Shown here one piece after another: positions 53,704-62,533 of a stretch of DNA of 64,000 nucleotides. The translations under genes and the position numbers were made by a program. The notes beneath the pieces were generated by a model. That model did not search any database. It saw nothing but the letters and a program-made list of their open reading frames with translations, and had not been told where the DNA came from. Location of the stretch: positions 186,001-250,000 of the forward strand of contig NZ_JAMPKY010000010.1 in assembly GCF_039962255.1 (NCBI RefSeq), in the 5' to 3' direction. The stretch is from Leptolyngbya subtilissima AS-A7. Its GTDB lineage: Bacteria > Cyanobacteriota > Cyanobacteriia > Phormidesmidales > Phormidesmidaceae. Positions within the stretch are counted from its first letter, which is position 1; each line of letters starts with the position of its first letter.

Positions 53704-54195
53704 ATGCAAACTCGTCGAAGGCAACCTTCTAATGACTGGACTAAAGGGTCAAAGGGCATAGCCAGTTTTTTTGTGCTCTTTTTAGCCGTTGGCTTTTTGC
53801 TGTACCAGCTTTCTTCTAGCGTGCTGTTTGCCATGAGTTACTCCTCTGGCGCTGGAGCCCGAAGTCTTGCTGCAGCACTATTTCCGTTAACAGTCTTAAT
53901 TTATCTGGGGTTCATTGCGCGAATTCAAATCCCTACTCGGGAGAGTCGCGCTCCCATTATTAACAGCTTTATCGTCTTCCTGTTGTGGACGATGCTGGTA
54001 CTCGGTGTTGATATTACTAATGAAACCGCTTATTTTCCAATCGAAGAACTGCTCTACTCCCTGACTTTGGCCGCCATGCTCTGGCGCTACAAATATCGAG
54101 GCCAATTTAAAGCGTTGGTGGCCTGTTGCTATGGCGTTTTGGCTGGGACGATGGCAGCGGTAATTGTGTTTGGCATCAACCCTGCCGCTATGTAG
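53704..54195 (+). CDS. Four-helix membrane protein of unknown function
   Basis: 163 residues with a basic N-terminus (MQTRRR) and four membrane segments (about 20-45, 52-72, 84-102 and 140-160). No family recognised. It ends eight bases before the MITE-like copy 2. Confidence 0.55.
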   Translation: MQTRRRQPSNDWTKGSKGIASFFVLFLAVGFLLYQLSSSVLFAMSYSSGAGARSLAAALFPLTVLIYLGFIARIQIPTRESRAPIINSFIVFLLWTMLVLGVDITNETAYFPIEELLYSLTLAAMLWRYKYRGQFKALVACCYGVLAGTMAAVIVFGINPAAM

Positions 54196-54202
54196 GGTTT
54201 TA

Positions 54203-54352
54203 GAGGGCGTCTGATACGCGTTTCCTGTAGCTTTAGTCTCCTGCTGCTCCCCTCTGCTTCCCTTAAGCGAAGAGCTTCCTAATAACCCTTAAAAGGTGTA
54301 CTAGGGAGCTCTTCGCTTTTACTGCCCAAAGTAGGGCTTTTCAACCGTCCTC
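54203..54352. mobile_element. 150-bp MITE-like element, copy 2
   Basis: Begins GAGGGCGTCTGATACG and ends TTTTCAACCGTCCTC; the ends are imperfect inverted repeats and match copy 1 (28092-28241) in both termini and total length. The interior carries AAGCGAAGAGCTTCCTA and its near-perfect complement (one mismatch of 17), so it folds as a long hairpin. The flanks TTA on each side could be a 3-bp target duplication. Its right end touches the fraE stop codon. Confidence 0.72.
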
Positions 54353-55144
54353 TTAAAACTGACGGCGCGAGAAAATTAGGATTGATACTGACAGCAGTAG
54401 CGCTGTGTAAAGTAAGCCGTAGAGGGCATGGCCAAAAAGCTCTGGAGGGGTGGGCAATAGTTCTATGCCGTAGGCGGCGGCATTGCGCAGGTTGAGGCGT
54501 TCTAGGTCGGGCAGCACCAGGTATAGGACGTTGGTGAGCCGCTGCACTGCTGGGGTTTCGCTGAGTTTGCCAAAGGCTACCAAGTCCTGGCTCAGGTGGC
54601 CCATCAAATACACCGCAAAGGTGAGCATTGTGGCCAGTAGCGAACTGGTGAATACTCCAAATACGATGGCTACGGCCACCAGCAGCGCCGCTTCCAAAGT
54701 TGTAAAGAGCAGCGCTAGCACCAGGCTCCCCAACGAAAAGGGCACGCCGCTAGCGGCCAACACCAGCACAAAAATCGCTCCGAGGGCCGCGATCAGCACC
54801 GCCAGCACCGCCGTGAGGCCCAAATGCTTGCCCACGATAAACTCGGCTCGACTGACGGGCTTGGCAATCAGTACCAGCACCGTGCGCTTTTCGATTTCTT
54901 TGTTGATGAGCCCAGTGCCCACAAACACAGCCACCACCACGCTCAGCAGGTGAATGCTCGCCAGACCCAGGTCCATCAAAATTTTGTTTTCGGCCCCAGC
55001 AGAAATGTCGGGCAGCAGCACCCGAGCGATCACTAGCAACAGGGCGAACAGGGCCACCAGGTACAGAATGCGATCGCGAATTACCTCTAAAAACACGGTG
55101 CGGGCAATGACCCCTATCCGCGATAGCACCATTGGCTTAACCAC
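54353..55144 (-). CDS. fraE: FraE-like ABC-2 permease of filament integrity
   Basis: About 263 residues with six membrane segments: ABC-2-type permease (TVFLEVIRDRILYLV, then LINKEIEKRTVLVLIAKPVSRAEFIVGKHLG). Its place directly after fraC and fraD matches the fraC-fraD-fraE operon of Anabaena, where FraE is needed for long filaments and heterocyst function. Start: the frame opens with TTG at 55159, but GTG 55144 has GAGAGG seven bases upstream and is preferred. The cognate ATPase is not in the window. Confidence 0.78.
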   Translation of the reverse strand: MVKPMVLSRIGVIARTVFLEVIRDRILYLVALFALLLVIARVLLPDISAGAENKILMDLGLASIHLLSVVVAVFVGTGLINKEIEKRTVLVLIAKPVSRAEFIVGKHLGLTAVLAVLIAALGAIFVLVLAASGVPFSLGSLVLALLFTTLEAALLVAVAIVFGVFTSSLLATMLTFAVYLMGHLSQDLVAFGKLSETPAVQRLTNVLYLVLPDLERLNLRNAAAYGIELLPTPPELFGHALYGLLYTALLLSVSILIFSRRQF

Positions 55145-55161
55145 TTCTGTACCTCTCAAAA

Positions 55162-56184
55162 TTAGCCTTGCTGTTGTGTGCCCCTAGGATGCCCAGCCTG
55201 CCGCGGCGTTTGCAGGTCGCAGGTGAGGGTAGACCACTGAGTGTTGGTGTACCCGGGCGTGGCGTTTTCAGTGTCTACTAGGCCGCCTCGGTTGACTGGC
55301 ATCAGTAAGCAGGTTTTTTCTAGGTAGTAGCCGTTTTGGTTGGCGGCTGGCCCTGACCAAATTGCCCACAGCTTAAGGGTGTAGCCATCGGCGTTAGACA
55401 GGGGCTGAAAATCGAGCCGCCACAGCGAATTTTCTAAGGAGGCGCCGCGACCCATCTGGGATTGTACCCGCCGTTGCAGAGCCTGACGCTGGCCTTCAAG
55501 GTTGAGTAGCCATCGCTCTACAGAGGGCCAGGGCTTGTTGTCGATCTGCTCCCGCAGCACTTCTTCGGCAATGGTGAGGTGGGTGACCCCGGCGGGCAGG
55601 GCCACCTCCTGGCCCGGAAAGCGGTAGACAAAGGCGCTGTTGTCAACGCTGTCGGCCACTAGGCTGGGGTAGTCGCGCACCCAGGATTGAATGCGGAAGT
55701 AGAACTGAAACCAGCTGCTAAACAGCAGGCTGAGGCAAAACAGCAGCGCCAACTGCTGGCGTACCATCGGCGGCGGCGTTTTTAGGTCAAAATCCCAGCT
55801 CAATAGACTGGGCACAGCAATTACCGCAAAGGACACTAGGGGCCAGGATACCAGGGCGGGCTGTAACCAACGCCCGCCCCACGACCCAAACAAAAAGATG
55901 CATATAATGGCCCCCGATACCCAGGGGGCAACGGGAATGCCAAAAAATCGGACTTTATTGGCCTCTAGCGCCCAACCTACCCCCAGGGCTAAGCAGATCC
56001 AGCTGATGGTGGCCAGCAGCCCTACAGTAAAGGGTGTAGCTGCCAAAAGGCGCGCTAGCAGCGACATGAGCCACGAAAACAAGCTCATGTAGATGACGGT
56101 TTGCCAGGAAAAGTAGCGCGGCGGCAGCACCGCTTGCCACAGTTCAACCAAGGTCTGACGCAAAAAACCGAAAAAACCTACCAT
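55162..56184 (-). CDS. fraD: FraD-like septal junction protein
   Basis: 340 residues. About five membrane segments fill residues 1-170 (SWQTVIYMSLFSWLMSLLARLL and following), then a periplasmic domain of about 170 residues with a predicted coiled segment (VERWLLNLEGQRQALQRRVQSQM). This matches FraD, the plug-region protein of cell-cell septal junctions in filamentous cyanobacteria. Overlaps the fraC 3' end by seven bases and precedes fraE by a few bases: one operon. Confidence 0.82.
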   Translation of the reverse strand: MVGFFGFLRQTLVELWQAVLPPRYFSWQTVIYMSLFSWLMSLLARLLAATPFTVGLLATISWICLALGVGWALEANKVRFFGIPVAPWVSGAIICIFLFGSWGGRWLQPALVSWPLVSFAVIAVPSLLSWDFDLKTPPPMVRQQLALLFCLSLLFSSWFQFYFRIQSWVRDYPSLVADSVDNSAFVYRFPGQEVALPAGVTHLTIAEEVLREQIDNKPWPSVERWLLNLEGQRQALQRRVQSQMGRGASLENSLWRLDFQPLSNADGYTLKLWAIWSGPAANQNGYYLEKTCLLMPVNRGGLVDTENATPGYTNTQWSTLTCDLQTPRQAGHPRGTQQQG

Positions 56185-56771
56185 CCCAGTACTCCGCTCT
56201 GGTTGATCAGCAGTAGCAGCACCAAGATGGCGGTAAAGCTAGCGGCGTTGGCCTGGAGCATGGCCAACGCCCGAGGCGAGGTGCCGCCCTGTCGTCCTTC
56301 AATTTGGGCTCGCCGGGCCCGCTCGTAGCGCTGGCGGCGATCGCCTTCGATCGCCTCTGGGGTGTTTTCTGCAGGCTTTTGGCCAAGCAGTTGCAGCAGC
56401 CAAAGCAGCCCTTGGAGCTTAATCCAGTAGGTGACAAAGAAGGCGGCGATCGCTACCACTACCACCACCACCGGCAGCGCGTCGTGCCAGCTGTTGGTGT
56501 AAAACCGGTTGAACAGCACGTAGCTAATCACCTGGCTGCGGAGCGCCAAGGGCAGCACCGCCTCAAGGGCCAAAAACGCAATCCAGCCCAAACTGGTGGC
56601 CAGCAGGTTAAGGGTGGCGGCATACTGCATACTGGTGCGGTAGCCCAGGCGTAGCTGCTGGCGCAGCACCATGGCTTCTAGCACAATGGCCACCATGAGC
56701 AGCATGCTCTGCACGGCGATCGCCCGCAGCGGCAAAATGCCAAGTTCTGATAGCAAATTGTTAATGGGCAT
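56178..56771 (-). CDS. fraC: FraC-like filament integrity protein
   Basis: About 197 residues, four membrane segments (10-32, 47-75, 92-112 and near the C-terminus) with a cytoplasmic loop. The MPINNLLSELGILPLRAIAVQSMLLMVAIVLEAMVLRQ start and FNRFYTNSWHDALPVVVVV agree with FraC, which acts with FraD in keeping septa joined. The start is placed at ATG 56771; the frame continues to 56831 but with non-typical residues. First gene of the fraCDE operon. Confidence 0.8.
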   Translation of the reverse strand: MPINNLLSELGILPLRAIAVQSMLLMVAIVLEAMVLRQQLRLGYRTSMQYAATLNLLATSLGWIAFLALEAVLPLALRSQVISYVLFNRFYTNSWHDALPVVVVVVAIAAFFVTYWIKLQGLLWLLQLLGQKPAENTPEAIEGDRRQRYERARRAQIEGRQGGTSPRALAMLQANAASFTAILVLLLLINQSGVLGW

Positions 56772-56917
56772 GGGCGCTGAGGGTGGGTCGCAATCTCGAC
56801 CCCTGATGGGGGGTTCCCGGTGCACTCTCAAGGGTATAACCTCGGCCCGGCTTTCGCTAAGATCTTAGATCGGGCCGCTCAAGAATACGCACACCTAGTA
56901 CGCAATCCGCAACATCC

Positions 56918-58048
56918 ATGGTTAGAACCGGCATCGGCATCCGCACCGCCCAGCAGGGCAACGAGCGGATCACAGGGCAGATTCACGTCTACGACGGCGA
57001 GGGCAAGGGTAAGTCCCAGGTGGCCCTGGGGGTGGTGCTGCGCTCCATTGGCCTGGGCATTCAGAATTTTTTGGAGAGCCGGGTGCTGCTGCTGCGGTTT
57101 CTGAAAGGACCGGGCCGTACCTACGACGAAGATGCCGCGATTGAGGCGCTCCAGCGAGGCTTTCCCCATCTGATTGACCAGGTGCGCACCGGGCGGGCCG
57201 AGTTTTTTGGCCCCGAGGAGATTACTAAATTCGACAAGCAGGAGGCCCAACGAGGCTGGGATGTGGCCAAGGGAGCGATCGCCTCGGGCCTCTACTCTGT
57301 CGTGGTGCTCGACGAAATCAACCCGGTGCTCGACTTGGGTCTGCTCGATGTCAATGAGGTGGCCAAAACCCTGCTCAACAAACCCGACCACCTGGAAATC
57401 ATTGCTACCGGGCGCGGTGCCCCCCAGCCCCTGCTCGACGTAGCCAACCTGCACTCAGAAATGAAGCCACAACCTCGGCCCGAGGGCATTGAGGGCATTG
57501 AGGGCATTGAGATCTACACGGGTTCGGGCAAGGGCAAGTCGACCAGCGCCCTGGGCAAAGCTCTCCAGGCTATCGGCCGAGGCATCAGCCAAGATCTCTC
57601 CCACCGGGTGCTGATTATTCAGTGGCTGAAGGGAGGCAATGGCTATACCGAAGACGCGGCGATCGCCGCCCTGCGCAAAATTTACCCCAACCTGGTTGAC
57701 CACCAGCGCTGTGGCCGCGATGCCATTGTCTGGCGCGGACAGCAACAGGAAATTGACTATGTAGAAGCCGAAAGGGGGTGGGAAATTGCTCGGACGGCGA
57801 TCGCCTCAGGTCTCTACAAAACCATCATCCTCGACGAGCTTAACCCCACAGTCGATCTAGAGTTGTTACCCGAGGAGCCAATTCTCCAGGCGCTGCTACG
57901 TAAGCCTCGCGGCACTGAAGTCATTATCACCGGGCGCTGCAAAAATCGCCCCGCCTATTTTGAGTTGGCTAGTACCCACTCGGAGGTGTTCAACCACAAA
58001 CACTATGCCGAAAAAGGCATTGATTTGAAGCGCGGCGTCGATTTTTAA
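56918..58048 (+). CDS. Tandem CobO-type cob(I)alamin adenosyltransferase
   Basis: 376 residues made of two CobO/BtuR-like P-loop domains. Domain 1: P-loop DGEGKGKSQVALG (about 26-38), VVLDEINPVLDLGLL, ATGRGAPQPLLDVA. Domain 2: TGSGKGKSTSALG, VLIIQWLKGG, ILDELNPTVDLELL, ITGRCKNRPAYFELA. CobO transfers the 5'-deoxyadenosyl group from ATP to the corrinoid. The linker is three tandem 9-base repeats (57482-57508, Gly-Ile-Glu x3). In domain 1 the usual second Thr/Ser after the P-loop Lys is Ser-Gln, which may alter its activity. Divergent from fraC. Confidence 0.88.
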   Translation: MVRTGIGIRTAQQGNERITGQIHVYDGEGKGKSQVALGVVLRSIGLGIQNFLESRVLLLRFLKGPGRTYDEDAAIEALQRGFPHLIDQVRTGRAEFFGPEEITKFDKQEAQRGWDVAKGAIASGLYSVVVLDEINPVLDLGLLDVNEVAKTLLNKPDHLEIIATGRGAPQPLLDVANLHSEMKPQPRPEGIEGIEGIEIYTGSGKGKSTSALGKALQAIGRGISQDLSHRVLIIQWLKGGNGYTEDAAIAALRKIYPNLVDHQRCGRDAIVWRGQQQEIDYVEAERGWEIARTAIASGLYKTIILDELNPTVDLELLPEEPILQALLRKPRGTEVIITGRCKNRPAYFELASTHSEVFNHKHYAEKGIDLKRGVDF

Positions 58049-58108
58049 AGAAGTTTATTTCCATCAAGACTCAAGGAAGAAATAAAGCAGAAATTCGCAA
58101 TTTAGAGC

Positions 58109-58150
58109 ACAAAACACTGATCAAAGTCACCGCTTCAATCAGTGTTTTGT
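58109..58150. terminator. Bidirectional hairpin between convergent genes
   Basis: ACAAAACACTGAT (58109-58121) and its perfect complement (58138-58150) form a 13-bp stem with a 16-base loop. It lies between the adenosyltransferase gene (plus) and the PRC-barrel gene (minus) and is likely to end both transcripts. Confidence 0.6.
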
Positions 58151-58238
58151 CATTCTAGAATTTAGTTGAGATCACCTCATAATCTGGGGTAACGCAACTA
58201 CATAATCTATTAGTCTGCTCTAGGACAGCTAACCGTTT

Positions 58239-58949
58239 CTACTCAACCCAGTTACGGCTACGATGGGCGGCTAAACGCTCCTCGTAGGAGCGAAGCAAGC
58301 CATGGTTGTCTTCGTCGCTCAATCCATAGAAGCCAGTTTCTTGGTCGTAAATATTGGCACTGTGGTTAGGGCTGCCAGGACGGTTTTCTGTCAGCGTGCC
58401 CGCAGGAGCGCCGATCGGACCCATACGCCGTAGGTCTCCTGCTACGGAGTCATTGCGGGTAGCCGTCGCGCTAGCCATGTTGCCGATGGGGGGCATGCGT
58501 CGCAAATCGCCAGCACGAGAGTCGTTTTGAGCCTCAGTGGAGTAGGTGGTGTTGCCTAGAAATTGACGACTAGAACGCCCTTGAGCAATCGGTTGATAAA
58601 TTCCTCTAACGCGCTCTTCGTAATGCTCGTCTACCACCATATCGTCGTTATATTCTGGCAGATGCTCGACCTGGGCTTTGGTCAGGCCATCGACGTAGAT
58701 ACGGGTATTGTCATAGTCAAACCGGACTAAGCCAACGGGCAGCAGGACAGTTTTTCCAAAAATCCACGGCCCGGTATCAATTACCAAGTAGCGAAAATGA
58801 CCAGAATCATCAACTAACAAATCTTTTGCAGAACCTACTTTGTCTTCGCTTTGGGCGTAGACAGTGTAAGAACTGATTTTATCCATTTGGCCGTCAGCAA
58901 GAGTCTCACGGTAATTAGGATAATAGTCTTTAAGCCGATGTAAAGGCAT
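58239..58949 (-). CDS. PRC-barrel domain protein
   Basis: 236 residues. PRC-barrel at about 25-90 (ISSYTVYAQSEDKVGSAKDLLVDDSGHFRYLVIDTGPWIFGKTVLLPVGLVRFD). A central acidic region follows, then two near-identical 15-residue repeats NDSRAGDLRRMPPIG and NDSVAGDLRRMGPIG, and an ending YGLSDEDNHGLLRSYEERL. Such proteins are stress-induced or bound to the photosynthetic membrane in cyanobacteria; the exact role is unknown. ATG at 58949. Confidence 0.85.
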   Translation of the reverse strand: MPLHRLKDYYPNYRETLADGQMDKISSYTVYAQSEDKVGSAKDLLVDDSGHFRYLVIDTGPWIFGKTVLLPVGLVRFDYDNTRIYVDGLTKAQVEHLPEYNDDMVVDEHYEERVRGIYQPIAQGRSSRQFLGNTTYSTEAQNDSRAGDLRRMPPIGNMASATATRNDSVAGDLRRMGPIGAPAGTLTENRPGSPNHSANIYDQETGFYGLSDEDNHGLLRSYEERLAAHRSRNWVE

Positions 58950-59061
58950 TCTAACGCCTCCTTTAATTCGTCTTACTCAAAAACTAACGAAAGTAATCTT
59001 CCTCCCCATCGCTCAATAGGGGGAGGGCTACAACCCCAGTAGGCATACATTAAGGGAACGG

Positions 59062-61347
59062 GTGGACATAGGCATGATGCAGGCTGAACCGACAATTGTG
59101 ATGGATGTGGTGCTGGTGGGTGGGGGCCACACCCATGCCTTAGTGCTGCGGCAGTGGGGCATGGCTCCACTGCCGGGGGTGCGGCTGACGTTGCTGACCG
59201 ATCTAGTTGATACGCCCTACTCGGGCATGTTGCCTAGCTATGTGGCTGGGCGCTATAGCTTCGACGAGGCTCACATTGACCTGCGGCCGCTGACTCGTTT
59301 TGCCCAGTGCCGCCTAGTAGTCGATCGCGCTGTGGGGCTTGACTTAGCCCAGCAGCGAGTGCTGTGTGCCAACCATCCGCCCCTGGCTTACGATGTGCTG
59401 TCTGTTGATACAGGCAGCACCCCCGCGACGTTATCAGTGCCGGGGGCAGCGGAATATGCTATTGCCGCCAAGCCAGTGCCTGCTCTGCTGCGCCAGTGGC
59501 AACAGCTAGTTGAAAATGTCGCAGCAAATCCTCAAGAACCAGTCTCCCTGGCGGTGGTAGGTGGGGGCGTTGGGGGTGTGGAGCTGGCTATCGGCATACA
59601 CGAACGGCTTGTGAACCTACTAGACACCTTGGGCCAACCGGCGGCTAACCTGGCGCTGCACCTATTCCACCGGGGCGACGAACTGGCCCCCGAGCGCAAT
59701 CGGTGGACGCGCCGCCGATTGGAGCGGGTGTTGCGCGATCGCGGCATTCACCTCCACCTCAGCGAAGCAGTCAAGGAAATTTGCCTGGATGAAGGCAGCG
59801 GTCAGCGGGTGGTGAGGGGCTCGTCGGGGCTGGCAGTAAAGTGCGATCGCGTTTTCTGGGTCACCAGTGCCAGTGCCCCCGCCTGGCTGCAAGAGTCTGG
59901 CCTATCCCTCACTGACGAGGGCTTTATTCAGATAGGTGATACCCTGCAAACCCTCTCCCACCCCAACGTCTTTGCCGCTGGGGATGTAGCCACTATGGCG
60001 CGTCACCCCCGCCCCAAAGCCGGGGTATTTGCCGTGCGCCAGGGACCGCCGCTAGCCCATAACCTGCGCTGCTTTGTACAGGGTCAGCTGCTCAAACCCT
60101 TTCGCCCCCAGCACCAGTTTCTCAGCCTGATCGAAACCGGCAACGGCAAAGCTATTGCCGACCGGGGTCCTTTCGCGATCGAGTCTCCCCTGGCCCACCG
60201 TTGGAAAGACCACATCGATCGCAAGTTCATGGACCGCTTCCGCAACCTACCGGTTGGGGGAATGGCTCAAGCTGCGGTTAAAGCGCCTACCGTTCCCCCC
60301 TCGCCCCCCTGTGCGGGCTGTGGCTCTAAGGTGGGCAGCACTGCCCTGGCCGAAGCCCTTCGCCGGGTGCGCCAAGACTTTCCTGAAGTCGCCAGCGAGG
60401 CCGTCTTGATTGGCCTGAATGCCCCCGATGACGCGGCTGTAGTTACCGTGCCGCCGGGGCAGGTTATGGTGCAGACCGTCGATTACTTCACCGCGCTAAT
60501 AGACGACCCATTTACCTTTGCCCAGATCTGCCTCAAGCATTGCCTTGGAGATCTTTACGCTATGGGTGCCCAACCCCACACGGTACTGGCCCTAGTGCAG
60601 GTGCCCTACGCCACCCCAACCAAACAGGCTGAAATGCTCTACCAAATCTTAGCCGGCACCTTCAAAGGCCTGCTGGCCGCCAATGCCCCGCTGGTGGGCG
60701 GCCACACCGTTGTTGGGCCTCAACTGGCCCTAGGCTTTGCCTGCAACGGCATCGCCAACCCTAACGCCCTGCTGCGCAAAGGTGGCATGCAGCCCGGTGA
60801 CGCCCTAATTCTCACTCAGCCCTTGGGGACCGGGACGTTGTTCGCGGCCGATATGCAGGGCAAAGCTAAGGGGAGGTGGATTGAGGATGCGATCGCCCAC
60901 ATGCTCACCCCCAACCAGGCTGCTGCCAATATCTTTCGCACCCACGGAGCCACTGCCTGCACCGATGTCACTGGATTTGGCCTCGCCGGACACCTGCTCG
61001 AAATGGTGCGAGCCTCGGGTGTTGCCGCTGCTCTAACCCTTGATGCTCTGCCGGTGCTGCCTGGTGCGATCGAAATGCTAAATGCGGGCCTCTTCAGCAG
61101 CCTCCACCCCCAAAACCTCCAAGCTACGGATTTTGTCGATCAAACCTGGAGCAACCACCCGCTCTATCCCCTGCTGTTCGATCCCCAAACTGCCGGGGGG
61201 CTCTTAGCAGCCGTGCCAAATGCTGCTGCCCACAGCTGCCTAGCCGAACTACACCGACAGGGCTATAAAACCGCTGCGGTGGTGGGTCGCGTGACACCCG
61301 CCGCTGATACTGCCCATGCCCTATTGCTGAACCTTGAAGAAGGGTGA
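59062..61347 (+). CDS. selD: NADH-dehydrogenase-like / selenide, water dikinase fusion
   Basis: 761 residues. Residues about 12-390 are a pyridine-nucleotide-disulfide oxidoreductase (FAD motif VVLVGGGHTHALVLRQWG, NAD motif VAVVGGGVGGVELA, FAD-binding FAAGDVA). Residues about 420-750 are SelD (CAGCGSKVG with active-site Cys and Lys; NAPDDAAVV; LGDLYAMGAQP; GGHTVVGPQ; GGLLAAVP), which makes selenophosphate from selenide and ATP. The fusion is known from cyanobacteria, where selenium is used for 2-selenouridine in tRNA rather than selenocysteine. GTG at 59062 has a nearby AAGGGA; ATG 59074 or 59101 are alternatives. Confidence 0.9.
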   Translation: MDIGMMQAEPTIVMDVVLVGGGHTHALVLRQWGMAPLPGVRLTLLTDLVDTPYSGMLPSYVAGRYSFDEAHIDLRPLTRFAQCRLVVDRAVGLDLAQQRVLCANHPPLAYDVLSVDTGSTPATLSVPGAAEYAIAAKPVPALLRQWQQLVENVAANPQEPVSLAVVGGGVGGVELAIGIHERLVNLLDTLGQPAANLALHLFHRGDELAPERNRWTRRRLERVLRDRGIHLHLSEAVKEICLDEGSGQRVVRGSSGLAVKCDRVFWVTSASAPAWLQESGLSLTDEGFIQIGDTLQTLSHPNVFAAGDVATMARHPRPKAGVFAVRQGPPLAHNLRCFVQGQLLKPFRPQHQFLSLIETGNGKAIADRGPFAIESPLAHRWKDHIDRKFMDRFRNLPVGGMAQAAVKAPTVPPSPPCAGCGSKVGSTALAEALRRVRQDFPEVASEAVLIGLNAPDDAAVVTVPPGQVMVQTVDYFTALIDDPFTFAQICLKHCLGDLYAMGAQPHTVLALVQVPYATPTKQAEMLYQILAGTFKGLLAANAPLVGGHTVVGPQLALGFACNGIANPNALLRKGGMQPGDALILTQPLGTGTLFAADMQGKAKGRWIEDAIAHMLTPNQAAANIFRTHGATACTDVTGFGLAGHLLEMVRASGVAAALTLDALPVLPGAIEMLNAGLFSSLHPQNLQATDFVDQTWSNHPLYPLLFDPQTAGGLLAAVPNAAAHSCLAELHRQGYKTAAVVGRVTPAADTAHALLLNLEEG

Positions 61348-61356
61348 TTTTAGAGT

Positions 61357-61396
61357 GAAGCGGCACTGCCTAAGTGGTCTTAAACAATGCCGCTTC
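61357..61396. terminator. Hairpin between convergent selD and GGCT-fold gene
   Basis: GAAGCGGCA (61357-61365) pairs with TGCCGCTTC (61388-61396); two more pairs after one mismatch extend the stem. Likely a shared terminator. Confidence 0.55.
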
Positions 61397-61427
61397 CAAA
61401 GATTTAGTCTAGAAATCTCGGGTTGAC

Positions 61428-61826
61428 CTAGGCTTCTGCTGCCTTATAGGCCGTCCAACCACCGTGGGCCGAGATATCGGGCCAACCGTGCTCGTCGATC
61501 AGTGCTTTGGGGTAGAGAAACGCGATCGCCGTCCCCCCATCCGCCAGCTGCACCTCGTGGGGATACATGTGCGGCGGCTCATTGTCTTTCAAATAGGCGT
61601 ACTGCTCTGGGGTCATCGCGTACAGCTCACCGGGGATCGAAATCCCCCCCGTCTCAACCTCGTAAATGCCTGGGTGCCAGCCATCCTTCACCGCGTGCAG
61701 CCGATAGATGGGAGCCGTTGCCGCTGCTCCAAGAAAGTCTGCATCCTGGAGGTTTTGGTTGTCGGGCTGACCGCGCAGGGCCGAGCCACAAATAAAGACC
61801 GTAACGTTTTCGGTATTGTCAGTCAT
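61428..61826 (-). CDS. Gamma-glutamylcyclotransferase-fold protein
   Basis: About 132 residues. FICGSALRGQPDNQNLQ is the substrate-loop motif of the GGCT/AIG2 fold (cf. xxYGSL), followed by ATAPIYRLHAV, HPGIYEV, IPGELYAMTPEQYAYLKDNEPPHMYPHEVQLADG with candidate catalytic Glu residues. It looks closest to the C-terminal domain of allophanate hydrolase type proteins (VCGxxMxGxPxN). Function not assignable. The upstream ATG at 61835 (three codons longer) is possible. Confidence 0.7.
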   Translation of the reverse strand: MTDNTENVTVFICGSALRGQPDNQNLQDADFLGAAATAPIYRLHAVKDGWHPGIYEVETGGISIPGELYAMTPEQYAYLKDNEPPHMYPHEVQLADGGTAIAFLYPKALIDEHGWPDISAHGGWTAYKAAEA

Positions 61827-61933
61827 GGCGAGCATTCCAGTGCCAGAGAGAGCGTAAAAAGGTTTTCAAGTTATCACCTTAGAGGATCACGCCACCCCAA
61901 CACAGTTTGTTGTATACAGTCCACCACCGTTGA

Positions 61934-62533
61934 CTAGACCAATCGGCCGTTGGGCTCTAGCAGCGCCAGCGTAAACGTCGGTGGCTCAATCACCAGCAGG
62001 GTTTCATCGCCGCGACGGGCTAGTTTCGCGGCAATGTCGAGCACCTTCGCCGCATCGGTATCTTGCTTAAAAAAGCTGTAGTAGCGATCGTTGTGGGTAA
62101 GCGCCATCAGCGGTTTAGTCACGTCGGGCACCTGCAACCGACAGGTTTGATAGGTGGTTTCGTCCGTCACTACTAGGCAGGCTTGAGGCCCGAACACTGG
62201 GCGAATCGTGTAGCCCGGCTTTCTAGCTGGGGCGGCGTAGACAGCCTGAGGCTCGTGGGCCCACACAGCGTAGCCCTGCCGAGTTTGTGTAATTGCCGCC
62301 GTATAGTCTCGCTTCCCTAGGCGGGCTACCACATTTAAAGCCTTGCGAGCCTCAGGCACAATCTTGAGAAAACTGTAGAACTGGTTGTCGACATAGATCG
62401 CTGACAGCCGATGGTCGATATCGGGCACCCGAACATGGCAGGGGGTGTACAGGTCGCGGTCAAACAGCAGCTTACAGGCCATGGCCGGGGCGGGGGCCAG
62501 AGAAACCTGATCGAGGCGAGGGGAAACGCTCAT
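61934..62533 (-). CDS. Internally duplicated cyanobacterial protein
   Basis: About 199 residues. Two copies of one ~75-residue module: TPCHVRVPDIDHRLSAIYVDNQFYSFLKIVPEARKALNVVARLGKRDY... and QTCRLQVPDVTKPLMALTHNDRYYSFFKQDTDAAKVLDIAAKLARRGDE.... Shared points are C-x-(V/L)-x-VPD, YSF(L/F)K and (A/K)(V/A)LxxxA(R/K)L. No function known to me. The frame opens at 62611, but the ATG at 62533 (MSVSPRL) removes an implausible Cys-rich lead. Confidence 0.65.
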   Translation of the reverse strand: MSVSPRLDQVSLAPAPAMACKLLFDRDLYTPCHVRVPDIDHRLSAIYVDNQFYSFLKIVPEARKALNVVARLGKRDYTAAITQTRQGYAVWAHEPQAVYAAPARKPGYTIRPVFGPQACLVVTDETTYQTCRLQVPDVTKPLMALTHNDRYYSFFKQDTDAAKVLDIAAKLARRGDETLLVIEPPTFTLALLEPNGRLV

